From Desulfuromonas sp. (lineage in GTDB: Bacteria; Desulfobacterota; Desulfuromonadia; Desulfuromonadales; UBA2294): a DNA stretch of 64,000 nucleotides. The translations under genes were made by a program, and so were the position numbers. How positions within the stretch are numbered: the first letter of the stretch is position 1; the number at the start of each line of letters is the position of its first letter. The stretch lies in the NCBI GenBank assembly GCA_002869615.1, contig PKUH01000015.1:1-64000 (forward strand), given 5' to 3'. This document shows positions 34,518 to 42,641 of this stretch, in pieces. The notes beneath the pieces were generated by a model. The model was given only the letters and a program-made list of their open reading frames with translations, was not told the DNA's origin and ran no database searches.

Positions 34518-34549
34518 CAGACAAGGGCAGCGCAAGCTGCCCTTGTCTG
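34518..34549. terminator. Hairpin between convergent genes
   Basis: A 14-bp stem (CAGACAAGGGCAGC pairs with GCTGCCCTTGTCTG) with a four-base loop directly after the hydrolase stop. It lacks a strong T-run but sits between convergent genes, so bidirectional termination is likely. Confidence 0.7.
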
Positions 34550-34572
34550 ATTCCCTCAATTTTCTATTCCAG

Positions 34573-35352
34573 CTAAAGATGGTAGGGATTTCCTTTCCGG
34601 AATTCTGGATACGAGACCGAGTGGACATGCCGGCCATTCTTCTTGACAATGTACTTCTTGTACTCACCCGCTTCCCGCACAATGATCCGGCACTTGCCCG
34701 GCCGATCCTCCATTTGCAGACAGATGCGGCCATTCTCCTTAACCTGCCATTTACCGGTCCTTTTCTGCCCATTTCGATACTGGCTGACCTCGCCATCCGG
34801 ATCGTAGTACGAACGACTCTCCCTCCTTTTAACAGCTGTCACCGATTCAACGGTACGATCATAAAACAACTGTAACACCTCCTCGGCATTCAGCGTCCCG
34901 GCCGGCAGCGTGACCCCTTCATTAAGCCTGGAAGTGAGCTGCGGCAGAATCGCGTTGCCGGTCCTGATTGAAGCAAAGTACGCGCCCGGCTCATGATTAT
35001 TATCCGCTTTCGGAATGTAAAGCCGGTATGAATTCTTCTCAGGAAGAACAAAGCGGCAATCGCGATCACCACTGACTTTCATGCAAAGACGGTCCTCTCG
35101 CACGTTCCAGAACCCTTTCAGATAGTCCTTATCGGGCTTCACCAGGCGTAATTCGCCATCGTTGAAAAAAAAGACCTCACTGCTCTTGCCGGATGATTCT
35201 TCAAGAACAATTGTTTTCCCCGAGACCAGTTGAACGATCTGCTTTTCCGATAAAGCCTTCCCGGGTGCCTTGACTGCAGCCAACAAGCCGGAAAACATGC
35301 CGGACAGAAGAACCAGAAGCAGACTCAACATCACAAAACGAACACATTTCAT
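34573..35352 (-). CDS. Exported protein with two DUF995-like repeats
   Basis: 259 residues. Signal peptide (MKCVRFVMLSLLLVLLSG) followed by two related modules, each ending in a WNVREDRLCMKV- or WQVKENGRICLQM-type segment and a Cys-containing RFVLPE/RIIVRE strand. This fits the DUF995-like pattern of small periplasmic beta proteins. The function is unknown. The frame continues to 35607, but the signal peptide and an AAAGGAAT site fix the start at 35352. Upstream lies the small HTH gene on the same strand. Confidence 0.68.
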   Translation of the reverse strand: MKCVRFVMLSLLLVLLSGMFSGLLAAVKAPGKALSEKQIVQLVSGKTIVLEESSGKSSEVFFFNDGELRLVKPDKDYLKGFWNVREDRLCMKVSGDRDCRFVLPEKNSYRLYIPKADNNHEPGAYFASIRTGNAILPQLTSRLNEGVTLPAGTLNAEEVLQLFYDRTVESVTAVKRRESRSYYDPDGEVSQYRNGQKRTGKWQVKENGRICLQMEDRPGKCRIIVREAGEYKKYIVKKNGRHVHSVSYPEFRKGNPYHL

Positions 35353-35386
35353 AATTAATTTATTCCTTTCCAATGCACAGGGTTTT

Positions 35387-35569
35387 TTATTCTTCAGCAA
35401 TATAATTCTGCACCTCAAGTTTGAGATCATCAATGTTGACACGAACGGCTCCATCTCCTTTTTCGGTGCGAACGAGCCCTTCGTCGACCCACTCGAGGAT
35501 TCTCTCAACCGGAATACCAAACTTGGCAGAAGCTTCTTCCGGATCGTACCAGGTTTTACCCAGGGCCAT
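35387..35569 (-). CDS. Small helix-turn-helix protein (MerR/excisionase-like)
   Basis: 60 residues. WYDPEEASAKFGIPVERILEW and VDEGLVRTEKGDGAVRVNIDDL form the winged-helix pattern of HTH_17/MerR-like DNA-binding proteins. GGAAGGAG precedes the ATG by seven bases, a very strong ribosome site for so short a gene. It may regulate the neighbouring DUF995-like gene, 34 bases downstream. Confidence 0.8.
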   Translation of the reverse strand: MALGKTWYDPEEASAKFGIPVERILEWVDEGLVRTEKGDGAVRVNIDDLKLEVQNYIAEE

Positions 35570-35704
35570 GACTGTCTCCTTCCTGAAATGTTTTCAACTG
35601 AATTCAATTGCGGCCTGAACAGCTGAAAATTAACTTTACAAACCTGACAAACATACCTAGATTAGCCAATTATAACATCTGCTTATATTTTTTCAGTGAA
35701 CTGC

Positions 35705-36622
35705 ATGGCGAACTCAATACTCATCATCGACGACAACAGAACGATCCGCCAGCAGGTTCGCGAAATCCTGCACGGCACCGAACTTTTTGAAAACTGTCAT
35801 GAAGCGGGTGACGGCATCGAGGGATTCAAGATCCTGCTCAGCGAGAAAATTGACATTATCCTCTGTGATCTCGAAATGCCCGGCATGGATGGCTACAAGT
35901 TTCTCCGCATGGTCGCTTCTCGCGAAGAACTGATGGACATCCCGGTAATCCTTCTGACCAGCCATGAAGAGCAGGAGGCGAAAATCCGCGGGCTGGAAGC
36001 CGGGGCGAGTGATTATGTGACCAAACCTTTTTTCCCGGCTGAACTGCTCGCCCGGGTCAAGGTCCAGCTCAAAATCAAATCATTACAGGACAGTCTCAAG
36101 CAGAGCAACCTTCAACTTAAGGAGCTCTCCCAGACCGATGCCCTGACCGGCCTCGCCAACCGGCGGCAGCTGATGAATATCCTGGCTATTGAATTTGAAC
36201 GGAGCCGTCGAACCGGCACCCCTTTTTCAATATTGATGATCGATCTCGATCATTTCAAGAAAATCAATGACAACTACGGCCACCAGGATGGGGACGTGGT
36301 ATTACGGTCTACTGCCGAGTTGATGCTGGCGCATCTGCGTCAATACGACACAGCGGCCCGATTCGGAGGTGAGGAGTTTACCCTGGTGCTGCCGGAGACC
36401 GACCCGGTCGAAGCGGCCGGAGTGGCTGAGCGGATCCGCAAGGAAATTTCAAAAATGACCTTCACCGGCAGTATCGCCAAGCTGAAGCTTACCGCCAGTA
36501 TCGGTGTCGCAACAGTCCCGAAGGATAATATCGGGAGTCTTGATGATTTTCTCAGAGCGGCCGACGATGCCCTTTACCAGGCAAAAAACAACGGCCGCAA
36601 CCGGGTTGAAGTTCTCACCTGA
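35705..36622 (+). CDS. Response regulator with diguanylate cyclase domain (PleD-like)
   Basis: 305 residues. A receiver domain (1-120) with IDDNR, phosphoacceptor in ILCDLEMPGMDGYKF and the Lys of DYVTKPFFPAE precedes a short coiled coil and a GGEEF domain (LTGLANRRQLMNIL, RFGGEEFTLVLP). The c-di-GMP inhibitory I-site (RQYD, five residues before GGEEF) is kept, so product inhibition is expected. It synthesises c-di-GMP when phosphorylated. The start at ATG 35705 is preferred over the GTG nine bases upstream. Confidence 0.93.
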   Translation: MANSILIIDDNRTIRQQVREILHGTELFENCHEAGDGIEGFKILLSEKIDIILCDLEMPGMDGYKFLRMVASREELMDIPVILLTSHEEQEAKIRGLEAGASDYVTKPFFPAELLARVKVQLKIKSLQDSLKQSNLQLKELSQTDALTGLANRRQLMNILAIEFERSRRTGTPFSILMIDLDHFKKINDNYGHQDGDVVLRSTAELMLAHLRQYDTAARFGGEEFTLVLPETDPVEAAGVAERIRKEISKMTFTGSIAKLKLTASIGVATVPKDNIGSLDDFLRAADDALYQAKNNGRNRVEVLT

Positions 36623-37279
36623 TTAATCCCCGCTCGACTCTTTTGACAGCTGAAGATCGTCATACCAGGCCCGGGCTGAAGTTCCCGTGTTGTCGCTGTC
36701 TGTCATAATGGCAATGGCGCCGACAAGCCGGGGCTCTTCGCCAAAAATCCGGCGATAGTCCGCATAAACATTCCGCCGTTCACTCTGCCATTTTCCGGCA
36801 GCATCTCCGCCGCTGCGTACTGCCACCATTTGCGAGTTCGCCGTGTAGGGGCTCGGCACAATCTCCCCCGCCGGCAACCGGTTGGCCCAGATGTAGTTGA
36901 TCGAACGGGTTTTCGGAAAGAACCAGTGCGGAAAAACGACGTAGACCCGGGCCGGGTAATCATCCTTCTCCTTCGAACGAACATCGCCGCCCGGAACTGT
37001 CTGGTCAATCTTCCAGCGCCAGCTCAGAATCGGGTAGGTAGCGAGGTCGATTTCCTTTTCAAAGAACAGTCCGGATGCGGTCCCCTTGCTGGTTGCCGCA
37101 AGAACGTGGCTGCCGTTCTCTTCAACCACCTGGTAATCGGTCTCACCAACAAACGATTCGACGGTCCAGTCAGGCGACAATCCGTCTTCAAAGTCATCGA
37201 TCAGAATCGTTGTCGCCGGTTCAGCGAAAGATCTGATCGGTAACAACAGAAATATCAGGAAAACAATCCGTTTCATCAT
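36623..37279 (-). CDS. DUF3047 protein, exported; last gene of the large operon
   Basis: 218 residues. Signal peptide (RIVFLIFLLLPIRSFAEP), then a DUF3047 jelly-roll-type domain with LSWRWKIDQTVPGGDVRSKE, DDYPARVYVVFP, SINYIWAN and AIAIMTDSDNTG. The role is unknown; relatives are periplasmic. The start overlaps the polyferredoxin stop by four bases (ATGATG), so it is coupled to it. It is the 3'-most gene of the operon that runs from 53284. Confidence 0.85.
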   Translation of the reverse strand: MMKRIVFLIFLLLPIRSFAEPATTILIDDFEDGLSPDWTVESFVGETDYQVVEENGSHVLAATSKGTASGLFFEKEIDLATYPILSWRWKIDQTVPGGDVRSKEKDDYPARVYVVFPHWFFPKTRSINYIWANRLPAGEIVPSPYTANSQMVAVRSGGDAAGKWQSERRNVYADYRRIFGEEPRLVGAIAIMTDSDNTGTSARAWYDDLQLSKESSGD

Positions 37280-38844
37280 CCGTACCCGCCACTATCGAGA
37301 TCATTCCTTTGCCGCCGACTCTCTCCTTCGCTGGTAACAAGGACAGCACTGCGACCTTCGACCGGACACTTGGTCTCGCAGATGCCACAGCCGATGCAGA
37401 GCTTCTTGATAACCTTGGGAAACTTGAGATTCCTGACCTGACCATTGACCAGGACATCGCGATGCTCAAAGACAATCGCTTTTTCGCCGGTCGGACAATG
37501 CTCCTCGCAGACCAGGCACTCCTCACCCCGGGCGAAGGGGAGGCAGCGATTCTTGTCGATCACCGCCAGACCGATCACTTCTTTCTTCTTTTCTTCGAGC
37601 TTGAGTTCGCGAATCGCTCCGGTCGGGCAGACCTGGCCGCAGAGGGTGCAATTGTACTCGCAATAGCCGAGGCGCGCGACCAAAAGTGGAGTCCAGAGAC
37701 CGGCACTCCCGGCCTGTAAAAACGCCGGGTGCAATGCCGAACCGATACAGACCTTCATGCACTCGCCGCAGCGGATGCAACGCCGCAGGAACTCCTGTTC
37801 TTCGACTGCGCCGGGCGGGCGGATCAGGAAGGAATTGGTCCGGACCGGTTCCGGGGCGATTCGCATGACCGGCCCGATCAGGGCACCGCCGACAATCGCC
37901 CCGGCGATGTGGCGCCGGTTCAGGTCAACCCCGGCGGCAGAAACCGGGCGCGGCGTCCAGTGATACTCGACCCGCGACGACGGACAATAATCGACGCAAT
38001 CGAGACAGAGGAAACATTCCTGTTTGCGGTACCCTTCCTGTTCAACGGCGCCACTACGGCACTCCGAACCACAGAGCTGACAATCGCTGCACAGGCCGTT
38101 CTGCGAACGTTCGAGCAAGGACCGGCTCGCGCAGAGTCCGAGCAGGGCGCCGAGGGGACAGATATATTTGCACCAGAAGCGGCGGTCAACCTTCTCGAGG
38201 AAAAGGATCAGGAGAAAAACGGAAAAGGTGAAAAGCGGCAGCAGGAAAAAGGGTTGATGGAAAGCCATCAGGTTGTCGCGGAAAAACGGGTAAGCCGCAT
38301 TCAGGGCCGGAGAGACCAGTGGGATATTAACATCATAAGTGAAATCGAACAGGCCGTTGAGAAAAAGATTGTAAACCGGGTAGATGGAGAAAGTCAGGGT
38401 GCGCAAAAAAATACTGAGGGGATCAAAAAGACCAAAAAGCTGAACACCGAACAGGGCAGCGACCGTCAGCGTAATCAGCAGAAAGTATTTGACCCGGCGC
38501 CAGCCGGGGGCTAAGGCCCGCCGACCGCGGCCGACAACTTTGCCGAGCCCGTCGAGGGTCGTTCCGAGCGGACAGATCCAGCCGCAGAAAAAGCGGCCGA
38601 TGACAGCGGTCAGAACAAGCAGCAGTAAAGACGGCCAGAGCAGCGACCAGCCGAACGAGCCGGGCGCCAGAAAATCGGCCAGCGCCGCCAAAGGGTCGAT
38701 CCGGAAAAGCAGCGAGACCGGATAAGGAAGCTCATCGACCCCGCGGTATTCGGTCTGTACAAAAAGCCAGATGAATCCGGCCAGACAGAAAAGCTGCGAA
38801 GCAATGCGCAGCTTGTGCCAGTTTATCTTGCCGGTTCCCTTCAA
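37276..38844 (-). CDS. Membrane polyferredoxin, NapH-like with additional [4Fe-4S] clusters
   Basis: 522 residues. About four or five membrane helices in the first 220 residues carry two FCGWICPLG / WCKYICPLG motifs as in NapH and NosR. Further [4Fe-4S] sites follow: CFLCLDCVDYCPS, CIRCGECMKVC, CTLCGQVCPTG, ECLVCEEHCPTG and CIGCGICETKCPVEG. This builds an electron wire between the quinone pool and a periplasmic or cytoplasmic partner. It overlaps both neighbours by four bases (DUF362 before, DUF3047 after). Quinol oxidation is inferred from NapH relatives; the partner is not known. Confidence 0.9.
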   Translation of the reverse strand: MKGTGKINWHKLRIASQLFCLAGFIWLFVQTEYRGVDELPYPVSLLFRIDPLAALADFLAPGSFGWSLLWPSLLLLVLTAVIGRFFCGWICPLGTTLDGLGKVVGRGRRALAPGWRRVKYFLLITLTVAALFGVQLFGLFDPLSIFLRTLTFSIYPVYNLFLNGLFDFTYDVNIPLVSPALNAAYPFFRDNLMAFHQPFFLLPLFTFSVFLLILFLEKVDRRFWCKYICPLGALLGLCASRSLLERSQNGLCSDCQLCGSECRSGAVEQEGYRKQECFLCLDCVDYCPSSRVEYHWTPRPVSAAGVDLNRRHIAGAIVGGALIGPVMRIAPEPVRTNSFLIRPPGAVEEQEFLRRCIRCGECMKVCIGSALHPAFLQAGSAGLWTPLLVARLGYCEYNCTLCGQVCPTGAIRELKLEEKKKEVIGLAVIDKNRCLPFARGEECLVCEEHCPTGEKAIVFEHRDVLVNGQVRNLKFPKVIKKLCIGCGICETKCPVEGRSAVLVTSEGESRRQRNDLDSGGYG

Positions 38845-39749
38845 ACCTTGTTCACCCGCGATAGATCCATGGTCCCGAGTCCGCGCCGGGCGCCGGCAAC
38901 GATAGTCGAAATCTCGCCGGGTTCGAGACCGAACAGGGTTGCTGCGTAGCTGTCGGCTGCGATGATATCGGGTGATGCGATCAGGGTCTGCAGTTGTCGG
39001 ACATCGCTGAGTCGGCCGCCCTGCGGACCGTTGGCGACCAGGATTCGCGTCGCATCGACGATGGTCAGGTCGGAATGAATGACACTGTTGATATCGGCCA
39101 GCGATTCATCGATCCGCCGATGCAGGGCGCCGCGATTCCCTCCAATCACCCCCATGACGTTCTTCATCGCCAAAGTCAGCCGGGAAATCGAATGATGCTT
39201 GGCAATCGGCACGTTGATGAACCGGTCGGCCTCGAGGGCCGGTTTATAGAAAGACCATTCATCGAGGGCGACGCCCCCCTTCAGGGCGACCTCCTGGTAG
39301 GCGCGGCGATCCATATGTTCGAGCGAAACCCGGTCGGAACGGATCGACTCGAGAGCGTCGCGGATACCGCTGTTGACGTAGCAGCGCCTGGCATCATTAC
39401 AGGTCCGGTCAAAAATCCTGACCTCTTTGGCACCCGCTTCAAGACAGAGCTGGACGACAGCTTTCACTACTTCGGGATGGGTATTGGCCGCCAGCTCAAC
39501 CGACCGGTCCCAGCCAATATTCGGCTTGACGACCACGGTCTCTCCTGACTTGACAAAACGGTCCATGCCGCCAAGAGCCGAAAGCGTCTCACGAACCAGC
39601 AGCGGAATATCGGTGCCCTTGCGAACAGCCAGGTCAGGGCCGCCGGCCGCCTGCGCCACCGGCACCAGTTCGAGCATCGGCAACGATCCGGCAGCGGCAG
39701 CCATGATCGCTGCCTGCAAAGAATTACGAATAAACTGACGTCGATCCAT
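38841..39749 (-). CDS. DUF362 protein with a Tat signal
   Basis: 302 residues. The N terminus MDRRQFIRNSLQAA has the twin-arginine motif and is followed by an AQAAG cleavage region, so it should be exported folded. The DUF362 domain follows (VVVKPNIGWDRSVELAANTH, FINVPIAKHHSISRLTLAMK, MGVIGGNRG). Such proteins often sit beside NapH-like polyferredoxins and are presumed redox proteins; no cluster motif is seen here beyond isolated cysteines (RTCNDARRCY). The gene is translationally coupled to the polyferredoxin. Confidence 0.87.
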   Translation of the reverse strand: MDRRQFIRNSLQAAIMAAAAGSLPMLELVPVAQAAGGPDLAVRKGTDIPLLVRETLSALGGMDRFVKSGETVVVKPNIGWDRSVELAANTHPEVVKAVVQLCLEAGAKEVRIFDRTCNDARRCYVNSGIRDALESIRSDRVSLEHMDRRAYQEVALKGGVALDEWSFYKPALEADRFINVPIAKHHSISRLTLAMKNVMGVIGGNRGALHRRIDESLADINSVIHSDLTIVDATRILVANGPQGGRLSDVRQLQTLIASPDIIAADSYAATLFGLEPGEISTIVAGARRGLGTMDLSRVNKV

Positions 39750-39766
39750 TTAGCGCTCCACTCCCG

Positions 39767-40357
39767 TCAGATCAGACGGTTTTTCCGCAGGAAATCGCGG
39801 GCGACCTGTTTGCTTTCAGTGCCTTTGACCGCCGCTTCAAGCTCCGCGATGGCCGCACCATCGATCCGGCCGCCGAGCTTGTTGATCAGGCGCGCCAGCG
39901 CCGGGAATTTTTTCAGGGTATCCTTGCGCACCACCGGCGCTGCCTCGGCAGCGACTCCAGCCGGAGCGAGACCCGGGGCATCGAAACCGAACGGCTTAAG
40001 CCAGATCAGGTTCAGCTCCTCGTTGTAGACGGTCTTGACTGCCTTGTAGAGCTCGGCCTGGTCGGCGACCGGGGCTTTCTTCAGAATATTGACCTGACCA
40101 ACCCCGGTATACTCGACATACATGTCGAGATCGGCCTTGAGCAGAGCCTGGTGCGCCGCCGAACTCGATGCGACACTGACCACCTTGACCGTCGTTCCGG
40201 TCCGCTCCTGGATCAGCAGGGAAAGCATCTGTGCCAGCAGATCCTGTTGCACGGTCCCGGTCGTCCCGACGACCAGGGTTTTGCCGACACAGCCAAGACC
40301 AACGCTCGTCGTCAGCACAAGAAACATAATTGTCAGCAATACTTTTTTCAGTTTCAT
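39767..40357 (-). CDS. Orphan OpuAC/glycine-betaine-type periplasmic binding protein, short form
   Basis: 196 residues. A lipoprotein-like or Sec signal (SVGLGCVGK) precedes an OpuAC-type lobe: TLVVGTTGTVQQDLLAQMLS, VASSSAAHQALLKADLDMYV and EYTGVGQ. The family is normally about 270-300 residues, so part of the second lobe is missing although the terminal helix (VARDFLRKN) remains. No cognate ABC permease or ATPase is in the window. In this operon it may bind a ligand for a complex rather than feed a transporter. Five bases downstream of the beta-helix gene. Confidence 0.78.
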   Translation of the reverse strand: MKLKKVLLTIMFLVLTTSVGLGCVGKTLVVGTTGTVQQDLLAQMLSLLIQERTGTTVKVVSVASSSAAHQALLKADLDMYVEYTGVGQVNILKKAPVADQAELYKAVKTVYNEELNLIWLKPFGFDAPGLAPAGVAAEAAPVVRKDTLKKFPALARLINKLGGRIDGAAIAELEAAVKGTESKQVARDFLRKNRLI

Positions 40358-40361
40358 CCTT

Positions 40362-41240
40362 CTACTCCTTTGCCATCCCGATCGACAGGCCCAGGCTGAC
40401 CGGTGCCGTCAGTGGCTCCGGTGCGCGAACCCGACCGAGAGTCCGGTCCTGTTTTTTGTCAAAAAATTGATCTTCTATCTTGTTCGGGGCAACCCCCCAC
40501 CAGTTTTGCGGCAGGGTGACATCATGCTTCTGGCTGATCCCGAGTTTAACATTATAGTCGCGGTTGTCGGCAATATTGTTTTTCCAGATCTGCGCCTTGT
40601 CCTCCGAGCGGGTGACGATAAAAACCCCGATATCATTATTGCGGATATCATTGCCGGTGACAATCGCCCGGCTCCGCCGTTCCTCGTAGCGCAGGCCATG
40701 CCGGTTCCGGTAGATACGATTCCCCCGGACCTCAATATTAACAGTCGAAAAACGGACACCGTCAATATTGTTACGGAAGACCGAGTTTTCAACCACCGCC
40801 TTGCAGAAATGCACCTGGATGCCGCTGTAGGCGTACTCGGATACGACGTAGGCGACCTCTCCCTGCCGGGCAAAATCGAGATAGAGATACTTCCAGTCGG
40901 CAGGCTGCCGGTTCTCTTCGGCACTGCTGAACAGGATTGGCGCCCCGGGGGTTCCTCGGGCAACCAGGCTGCCCTCGATCAGGATTTCGGCATCACCGAT
41001 GCCATCGCCGTCACGATCATTACGGACAAACAGGACTTTCGTCCCCGGCCTGATCGTCAATTTCCCTTCTTTTTTTACGGTCACAACGCCATCGACGACG
41101 ATCGTCCCCGACCAGACCTCGTCAGCATCTATCACCGTATCGCTCAGGGTCTTTACATGGTCCGGACTCATAGCAACACAGCCCGCAAGAAATAAAAACA
41201 GAAATACACCACTTAACTTGGGAACCCTGGATTTGATCAT
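40362..41240 (-). CDS. Right-handed beta-helix lipoprotein (NosD-like)
   Basis: 292 residues with a lipobox (FLFLAGCVAMS). A leading strand region (TVKKEGKLTIRPGTKVLFV, NDRDGDGIGD, PILFSSAEENRQPADWK) precedes beta-helix coils of the N-N-x-G type (NNIDGVRF, YRNRHGLRY, NNDIGVFI) and a closing NWWG motif. It is a close paralogue of the N-terminal half of the protein at 49728: both share the GDGIGD/ADGLGD and SAEENxQPADW segments. The role is unknown; NosD relatives help load metals or act in carbohydrate binding. Confidence 0.85.
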   Translation of the reverse strand: MIKSRVPKLSGVFLFLFLAGCVAMSPDHVKTLSDTVIDADEVWSGTIVVDGVVTVKKEGKLTIRPGTKVLFVRNDRDGDGIGDAEILIEGSLVARGTPGAPILFSSAEENRQPADWKYLYLDFARQGEVAYVVSEYAYSGIQVHFCKAVVENSVFRNNIDGVRFSTVNIEVRGNRIYRNRHGLRYEERRSRAIVTGNDIRNNDIGVFIVTRSEDKAQIWKNNIADNRDYNVKLGISQKHDVTLPQNWWGVAPNKIEDQFFDKKQDRTLGRVRAPEPLTAPVSLGLSIGMAKE

Positions 41241-41285
41241 CGTACTGCTACCAATTAAGAATGTCGTTAAAGGATCTTATGGTCA

Positions 41286-41588
41286 TCAGTGGTAGTTGCC
41301 GGCCTGCGGTCCGGAATCGGACGGTCCGATATCGACCGTCCCGAAATTCTCTTCATATCGTTTCAGGTTCTCCTCGAGTGCCTTGAGGAATCGTTTGACA
41401 TGTTTCGGCGAGGTAATTACCCGCGAACGGACCTTGGCCCGTGGCGCCTGTGGCTGGACGAAAATAAAGTCGAGGGTGAACTCGGCGTCGCTGTGGTTGA
41501 CAACGGCGAGGTTGGAGTAGACCCCCTGAGCGATCTCTTCGTCGACCTGAATTTCGATTTTCACTTCCTTCGGTTGCTGTTCACTCAT
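41286..41588 (-). CDS. DUF3467 protein
   Basis: 100 residues without a signal peptide. The DUF3467 pattern is clear: IEIQVDEEIAQGVYSNLAVV, SDAEFTLDFIFVQP, RSRVITSPKHVKRFLKAL. This is the only apparently cytoplasmic protein in the operon. It shares the operon with the exported beta-helix proteins. Relatives are conserved in Deltaproteobacteria with no known function. Confidence 0.92.
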   Translation of the reverse strand: MSEQQPKEVKIEIQVDEEIAQGVYSNLAVVNHSDAEFTLDFIFVQPQAPRAKVRSRVITSPKHVKRFLKALEENLKRYEENFGTVDIGPSDSGPQAGNYH

Positions 41589-41603
41589 AGATTCTCCCTG
41601 CTT

Positions 41604-42641
41604 CTAGTCGAGGCTTATCGGCTCGGCAATAATCGTCATATCATTAACAACCTGATCCGCCTTGACGGTCAGGCCGTGGTCAGCACTTTTATCATACATA
41701 CCGAACAGCTCGCCCGGTGTCGGCGAGTCCCCATATTCCTGGCGGGCTCCGATAAAAAAGGTCCCTGGTTGGCCGAGACTGAGGCGAAAGCGACCATCAT
41801 TCCCGGTCGGCGCCGATAAAGCGGCCGGGCGCTTATGCCCGATCACTCGATCGGTATAGGCAAAAACATGCAGTCCCGCCAGCGGGTGGCCTTCGGCATC
41901 GAGAACCCGGCCCGTGACAACCGGTCCGGTCGCCTGGGTGATCGTCTCGCTCGACAACTGGCTCCTGACTTTACGGACCGTCGGAATGACGACCCGACTG
42001 GTCGTTCCGGCTTTGGCAACCAGCGGGTTGCCGGCAAAATGTCCGAGATAATCGCCTTCAAGAACCGGTCCGACCCTCTGGTCATTCATCCGCTTGCGTG
42101 CCATCAAAAAATAGCTGCTCTCCGGTAGTCCGTCAAAAGCGAAAGCCCCGTCGGCACCGGTCGGCATCGACAATCGATACCCCTGTCCTTTCAGATCGTC
42201 GGCGGCGTCGAGATAAAGATAAACGTATGCCCCGGCCAACGGCTTGCCGGCAAATTCAACGACGCCCTCTATGGCAGCGCTGTACTCGTCATCGTAGCCG
42301 ACAACCCTGACCCCGGAGACCGGCACGACCTGCAGTCCGGCCCAGACATCATCGCGATCAACCGTTACCGGGTTACGGCCGCAAAAAGCGAAAAGCCGCC
42401 GTTTTTCATCGCTTGCAAACAGGGCATAGGAACCGGGAGAAACCTCGACCCGGAAATAGCCTTCAGCATCACTCGGCGCTGCAATAAATTCCGGCTCCCG
42501 GGTAAAGTCAAGATCCCGATAAAGAAAGACCTTGAGACCGGAAACCGGTTCGTCGCCGTCAACAATCCGGCCTTCAATCGTGGCTGCTGCCGCTGGCAAG
42601 GTGATGACCAGCAGCAGGAATATCATGAGCAGGGTTCTCAC
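41604..42641 (-). CDS. Exported three-module carboxypeptidase-regulatory-domain protein
   Basis: 345 residues. A signal peptide (LLMIFLLLVITLPAAAA) precedes three CarboxypepD_reg-like Ig modules, each with the TGR-type start and a G-x-F-x-x-x-L or Y-x-L strand: IEGRIVDGDEPVSGLKVFLY, IEGVVEFAGKPLAGAYVYLY and VTGRVLDAEGHPLAGLHVFAY. It is a paralogue of the proteins at 43986 and 46207. The modules bind ligand or present a secreted platform; there is no catalytic motif. Its ATG overlaps the stop of the upstream beta-helix gene at base 42641. Confidence 0.85.
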   Translation of the reverse strand: MRTLLMIFLLLVITLPAAAATIEGRIVDGDEPVSGLKVFLYRDLDFTREPEFIAAPSDAEGYFRVEVSPGSYALFASDEKRRLFAFCGRNPVTVDRDDVWAGLQVVPVSGVRVVGYDDEYSAAIEGVVEFAGKPLAGAYVYLYLDAADDLKGQGYRLSMPTGADGAFAFDGLPESSYFLMARKRMNDQRVGPVLEGDYLGHFAGNPLVAKAGTTSRVVIPTVRKVRSQLSSETITQATGPVVTGRVLDAEGHPLAGLHVFAYTDRVIGHKRPAALSAPTGNDGRFRLSLGQPGTFFIGARQEYGDSPTPGELFGMYDKSADHGLTVKADQVVNDMTIIAEPISLD

